DNA of 64,000 bases, taken from positions 930,001 to 994,000 of the forward strand of contig NZ_JANUGZ010000003.1 in NCBI RefSeq assembly GCF_024753205.1, given 5' to 3'. Below the pieces are notes generated by a model. That model did no database searches, was not told the origin of the DNA, and saw nothing but the letters and a program-made list of their open reading frames with translations. Shown here piece by piece: positions 61,801 to 64,000 of the stretch (the stretch's first letter is position 1; every line of letters begins with the position of its first letter). The stretch is from Massilia aurea (GTDB lineage Bacteria > Pseudomonadota > Gammaproteobacteria > Burkholderiales > Burkholderiaceae_D). The position numbers and the translations under genes are program-made.

Positions 61801-62383
61801 ATTTTCCGGCCAGGATCCACAGCACGAAGAACGCCATCACGCCGACATACACCATCATGATCGAGCGCGTCGTCGCGGCCAGCAGCATCAGCAAGGCGCC
61901 GATGAACAGCAGGTTCGGCATCACCAGCACGCACAGCGCCCACAGGTAGGCGGCGCCGGGGAACGGCCCCACGCGCTCGGCGTCGATCCACGGCATCAGG
62001 GGACCGAGCATCATGCCCGCCACGATCACCGCGAAAATCACCATGCAGGCCAGCAGCCCCGCCAGGAAGCGGCCGACAAGGTAGTCGTGCTTTTTCATCG
62101 GCGTGGCAAACAGCATGTCGGAGATGCCGACGTCGCCATCGCGCAGCACCGAGCCGGCGATGAAGATGGTGACGACGAACATCGACATCAGGCTGAAGAC
62201 GCCGAGCAGCTGTGCGACGACGACCGGCGCATTGCGATTGACGTTGCCGATGCTGCCGCCGATCTGGATCGCATCGGTGGTGGTCGCGCCAAAGGCCAGC
62301 GCGCCGAAGATCAGCGCGCACACCCACAACAACGGCTGGCGCAGCTGGATGCCCAGCTCAAACTTGAAGAATTCGCGTAGCAT
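58802..62383 (-). CDS. ABC-2 type permease fused to M1-family metallopeptidase, 1,193 aa (copy 2)
   Basis: Same layout as the gene at 508-4113: two ABC-2 permease halves (about 1-590), a transition segment, a beta-rich domain and an M1 peptidase fold. The zinc site is HEMAH at 932-936 with Glu956 in MLIESLAQY (HEXXH-x19-E), followed by a YRKG segment. GxMEN is again absent; the aligned stretch reads FAQSFANTIPFSE. It starts 9 bases after its ATPase stop. The C-terminal part matches copy 1 over long stretches, for example IDPYNKLIDR against [10 protein letters not shown] near the end. It is probably a membrane exporter with periplasmic peptidase. The substrate is unknown. Confidence 0.92.
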   Translation of the reverse strand: MLREFFKFELGIQLRQPLLWVCALIFGALAFGATTTDAIQIGGSIGNVNRNAPVVVAQLLGVFSLMSMFVVTIFIAGSVLRDGDVGISDMLFATPMKKHDYLVGRFLAGLLACMVIFAVIVAGMMLGPLMPWIDAERVGPFPGAAYLWALCVLVMPNLLFIGALLMLLAATTRSIMMVYVGVMAFFVLWILAGKFTGNIDNEWFAVLADPFGLRALGRATRYFSTAESNAGLPAIGGYMLANRLLWSVIGLALLGLTLALFKPQRAGTGKRLFGKAKAAAPVAGTPAHVALPRIAPRFTRGTRWTQCWHIFVFDAVAVFKSVPFLVMLLFGVLNMVGSSSQLHQMFGTDVYPRTYLMIELLKGSYNFLLLIIVIFYAGELIFKERQAGIADVSDAMPMPNWAPLVAKSLALVGVVLAFLFAGILTAIAIQLYKGGAPIEPMVYLQGVFMAGTPYILMALIAVALQVVTNNKFLGYLFMIVLIVSQIVLSVLHFDHNLYNIALLPETPYSDMNGFGHFIAGWSWFALYWTLFAVAGLIVAQAFWVRGLSVEWRTRTREATRRLKSASGAALAACTIAFALVGGWIFHNTVTLGRYEAQNVAMDKQARYEKTYRKYKDLPHVKIVDVRAAVDIYPAERRVMVKGRYVFENKTSQPLDTLRLQVNPDVVTTFAGLPAHTVVLDDQVAGFRILKLAQPTAPGARLALDFTVDVRRPGFSNAGRGDTLNLNGTFFNNREFFPLVGYQSEFELLDRNERRKRGLGEPERMAKLENQAARANTMFGDDADWISFDTTVSTSGDQIALAPGYLQKAWKENGRNYYRYKMDQKMMPFFAYLSANWQVKKSDWHGIPIEIYHDPKHVYNVDRMIAGTQKSLDYFTTQFTPYQHKQVRILEFPNYQRFAQSFANTIPFSESIGFIADLRDKEDIDYVFYVTAHEMAHQWWGHQVTAANVQGASMLIESLAQYSALMVMEKEYGPHQMRRFLRYELDRYLSSRGAEKIEELPLVRVENQDYIHYRKGSLVFYRLRDEIGEAALNRALKRFLQDKGYQEAPFATSAELVDYIRAEAPVGKHALIADLFERIVFYDNRVTDAKAVKRPDGQWDVTMKLHLAKMQADGKGQETPRTYDEAVEIGVFARAEDAKESDERVLLLEKRVLRGENPTVTVTVKEQPFDVGIDPYNKLIDRVARDNRKEVSID

Positions 62384-62392
62384 GCCGGCTCC

Positions 62393-63319
62393 TTACGCCA
62401 CGACCGGTGCGGTGGATGCGGACGCCGCGCCGGTGGCCGAAGCGGCCGCGCGGCTGGCGTTGCGGATCTGGAGGAAGTAGACGTCTTCCAGGTCGGGCTC
62501 GACGCTGACGAAGCCGTCGTCCGGCTGCGACTCGGCGAACACGTTGATCTGCGGGCGCCCCGCCACCAGGCGCGTAGAGAGCACGTTGAAATCGCGCTGG
62601 TAGTCGGCCAGCGCATCCTGGCTGACGGTGCGCCGCCACACGCGGCTCCTGAGCGTGTCGATCGCAGCTTGCGGCTCGCCCTGCAGCAGCACGGTGCCTT
62701 TGGCGATCATCGCCATGCGCGGGCACAGATCGGTGACGTCTTCGACGATGTGGGTCGACAGGATCACGACCACCTGCTCGCCGATCTTGGCCAGCAGGTT
62801 CAGGAAGCGGTTGCGTTCATCGGGGTCCAGGCCTGCGGTTGGTTCGTCGACGATGACCAGGCGCGGCGCGCCAAGCAGCGCCTGGGCGATGCCGAAGCGC
62901 TGGCGCATGCCGCCCGAGAAGGTGCCCAGGCCGCGCGAGCGCGCTTCCCACAGATTGGTCTGGTGCAGCAGCGCTTCGACCATCTCCTTGCGCTCGCCCT
63001 TGGCCGTCAGGCCCTTGAGGACGGCAAAGTGGTTCAGCAGTTTTTCAGCGCTCACTTTGGGGTAGACGCCGAAGTCCTGCGGCAGGTAGCCGAGCTGGCG
63101 GCGCAGGCCTTCCTTGTCCTTCAACACATCCACGCCGTTGAAATCGATGCTGCCGCTGTCGGGGTCCTGCAGCGTGGCAATGGTGCGCATCAGCGACGAC
63201 TTGCCGGCACCGTTGGGCCCGAGCAGGCCGAACATGCCGTTGGGGATCTCGAGACTGACGTTGTTGATCGCCTTGACGCCGTTGGCATAGGTCTTGTTGA
63301 GCTGCTTGATCGATAGCAT
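62393..63319 (-). CDS. ABC transporter ATP-binding protein of the M1-fusion module, 308 aa
   Basis: Complete ABC ATPase: Walker A LLGPNGAGKSS (33-42), Q-loop YLPQDFGVY, signature [10 protein letters not shown], Walker [14 protein letters not shown], and H-loop STHIVED. The C-terminal part (about 215-308) ends in an Ala/Ser-rich tail. It is the partner of the permease/M1 fusion 9 bases downstream and a near twin of the partial ATPase at the left edge of the window. Confidence 0.96.
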   Translation of the reverse strand: MLSIKQLNKTYANGVKAINNVSLEIPNGMFGLLGPNGAGKSSLMRTIATLQDPDSGSIDFNGVDVLKDKEGLRRQLGYLPQDFGVYPKVSAEKLLNHFAVLKGLTAKGERKEMVEALLHQTNLWEARSRGLGTFSGGMRQRFGIAQALLGAPRLVIVDEPTAGLDPDERNRFLNLLAKIGEQVVVILSTHIVEDVTDLCPRMAMIAKGTVLLQGEPQAAIDTLRSRVWRRTVSQDALADYQRDFNVLSTRLVAGRPQINVFAESQPDDGFVSVEPDLEDVYFLQIRNASRAAASATGAASASTAPVVA

Positions 63320-63556
63320 GGACTGATTCTCCGGGGACGGTTGCGGTTGTGGTGCTGTTCACGATCAATGTAACGTTAACAAAAAGCAATGTCTGCATTT
63401 TGTGACAGACGGTATGAATTGCGGCATGAACGACGAGAACCCGGGTATATGCATCGGTCATGAACGGGCAAGCGCGCGCACGCCTGTCCGCTCTCAAACG
63501 GTGGCGCAATGCCCGCTTTAGGATGGGGCACCCTGGCGTCATGCGGAAGGAATCCA

Positions 63557-63796
63557 ATGAGTCTTGCCGTCCTCAAAAGCCGCGCGCTGGCCGGCATGGC
63601 TGCGCCGCCCGTCAATGTCGAAGTGCATCTGGCCAACGGATTGCCCGGCTGGACGATCGTTGGCTTGCCCGACACCGAAGTGCGCGAAGCGAAGGACCGC
63701 GTGCGCGCGGCGCTGCAGAATTCGGGCTTCGATATTCCACCGCGCCGCATCACGATCAACCTCGCGCCGGCCGATCTGCCCAAGGAGTCGGGGTAA
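63557..63796 (+). pseudogene. comM: comM/yifB (Mg-chelatase-like AAA+ protein), 5' fragment, broken after 79 codons
   Basis: The 79 codons match the start of ComM/Yif[69 protein letters not shown]. The start has an AAGGAA ribosome site. In intact homologues the next residues are a conserved G(G/R)FDLPIALG block; here a stop follows SG, and the downstream bases carry no ComM sequence in any frame. ComM is a ring helicase promoting branch migration in natural transformation, normally about 500 aa. The gene looks interrupted by an insertion or rearrangement whose other end lies beyond the window. Confidence 0.85.
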
Positions 63797-64000
63797 GGAT
63801 TAGTTCCCCCATGGACTTCTCAAGGGTTTGTTCAATCTATGGACGAGGAATCTTAGATTGACTTCCTGACACCATAGGCCTATGCGCTAATGCCTCCCCC
63901 ACGATCTCAACAACAAGAGCTGGAACACTCACACTACGGCGCTGGAGAAGCGTGGCCGCAGCCGAAAGATTCAAAAGATCCTCATACATCGCGACGGGCA
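63797..64000. mobile_element. possible left end of an inserted element in comM
   Basis: From about 63793 on, the ComM reading stops abruptly and the base composition drops compared with the neighbours. No terminal inverted repeat or target duplication can be tested because the other end is outside. The family is not recognised. Confidence 0.4.
63837..64000 (-). CDS. unidentified open frame running out of the window, C-terminal 54 codons visible
   Basis: Read on -, the frame stays open from the window edge to a TAG at 63837. The visible part reads MYEDLLNLSAAATLL, then QRRSVSVPALVVEIVGEAL, ending QSKIPRP. I recognise no family. Its position inside the broken comM suggests a gene of the inserted element. 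It may be a chance frame. Confidence 0.3.
   Translation of the reverse strand, partial: PVAMYEDLLNLSAAATLLQRRSVSVPALVVEIVGEALAHRPMVSGSQSKIPRP

Noticed and set aside
60929-62380. 483-codon open frame on + inside the second permease gene
   Set aside because: Shadow of the - strand permease coding sequence; His/Gln-rich and without motifs.

Overview
The window is a 64 kb stretch of GC-rich, densely coding chromosome from a betaproteobacterium. The best fit is Burkholderiales, family Oxalobacteraceae, near Massilia/Telluria/Duganella. The case rests on content: a DUF3567 protein, the betaproteobacterial glutamate-cysteine ligase followed by gshB, an EIIA-Man/HPr/EI phosphotransfer set with no sugar permease in view, paired metX-metW, NtrY with a short NtrX-like partner, a PEP-CTERM protein, and GatCAB next to mreBCD-mrdA-rodA. 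This is inference from gene families and order. No rRNA or tRNA gene was found to fix the taxon.

Layout. 1-4.1 kb (+): the end of an ABC ATPase and a 1,201-residue ABC permease fused to an M1-type zinc metallopeptidase. 4.1-10.3 kb: an orphan antitoxin-like gene, then topB, smg, dprA and a LysM protein (all -). 10.5-12.1 kb (+): def-fmt. 12.1-16.4 kb: an orphan BrnA-type antitoxin (-) and metH (+). 16.4-25.2 kb (-): a degenerate EAL/HDOD protein, a YafJ-type amidotransferase, DUF3567, a small CobW-like protein, a short NtrX-like regulator, NtrY, a DUF4390 protein and RsmB. 25.4-31.9 kb (+): argS, SPOR protein, SDR, birA, coaX, second SPOR protein, PEP-CTERM protein. 31.9-38.9 kb (-): rlpA, rodA, mrdA, mreD, mreC, mreB. 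39.2-42.5 kb (+): gatCAB. 42.5-43.0 kb: an array of about 70-bp palindromic repeats. 43.0-46.6 kb: pyrE and a hybrid histidine kinase (-), xth (+). 46.6-55.4 kb (-): a pseudouridine synthase, an M48 protease, metW, metX, ptsI, ptsH, EIIA, gshB, gshA. 55.5-58.0 kb (-): amtB, glnK and a TorF-type porin behind a clear sigma-54 promoter and an NtrC-like site. 58.3-58.7 kb (+): ubiK. 58.8-63.3 kb (-): a second complete ABC ATPase plus ABC permease/M1 fusion. 63.6-64 kb: the first 79 codons of comM/yifB, broken off by foreign-looking sequence.

Most genes are housekeeping in conserved local clusters: cell-wall elongation, translation and formylation, methionine, glutathione, nitrogen control. The least ordinary items are these. 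(i) Two paralogous ABC-exporter/M1-peptidase modules; both keep the zinc site but have lost the GxMEN exopeptidase motif. (ii) A dispersed family of palindromes carrying GGGTCAGAGTCGAATT, clustered after metH and between gatB and pyrE. (iii) The sigma-54 promoter region of torF-glnK-amtB, with three 11-bp phased repeats running into the -24 element. (iv) The NtrX-like regulator without an AAA+ domain, translationally coupled to a small CobW-like protein. (v) The interrupted comM.
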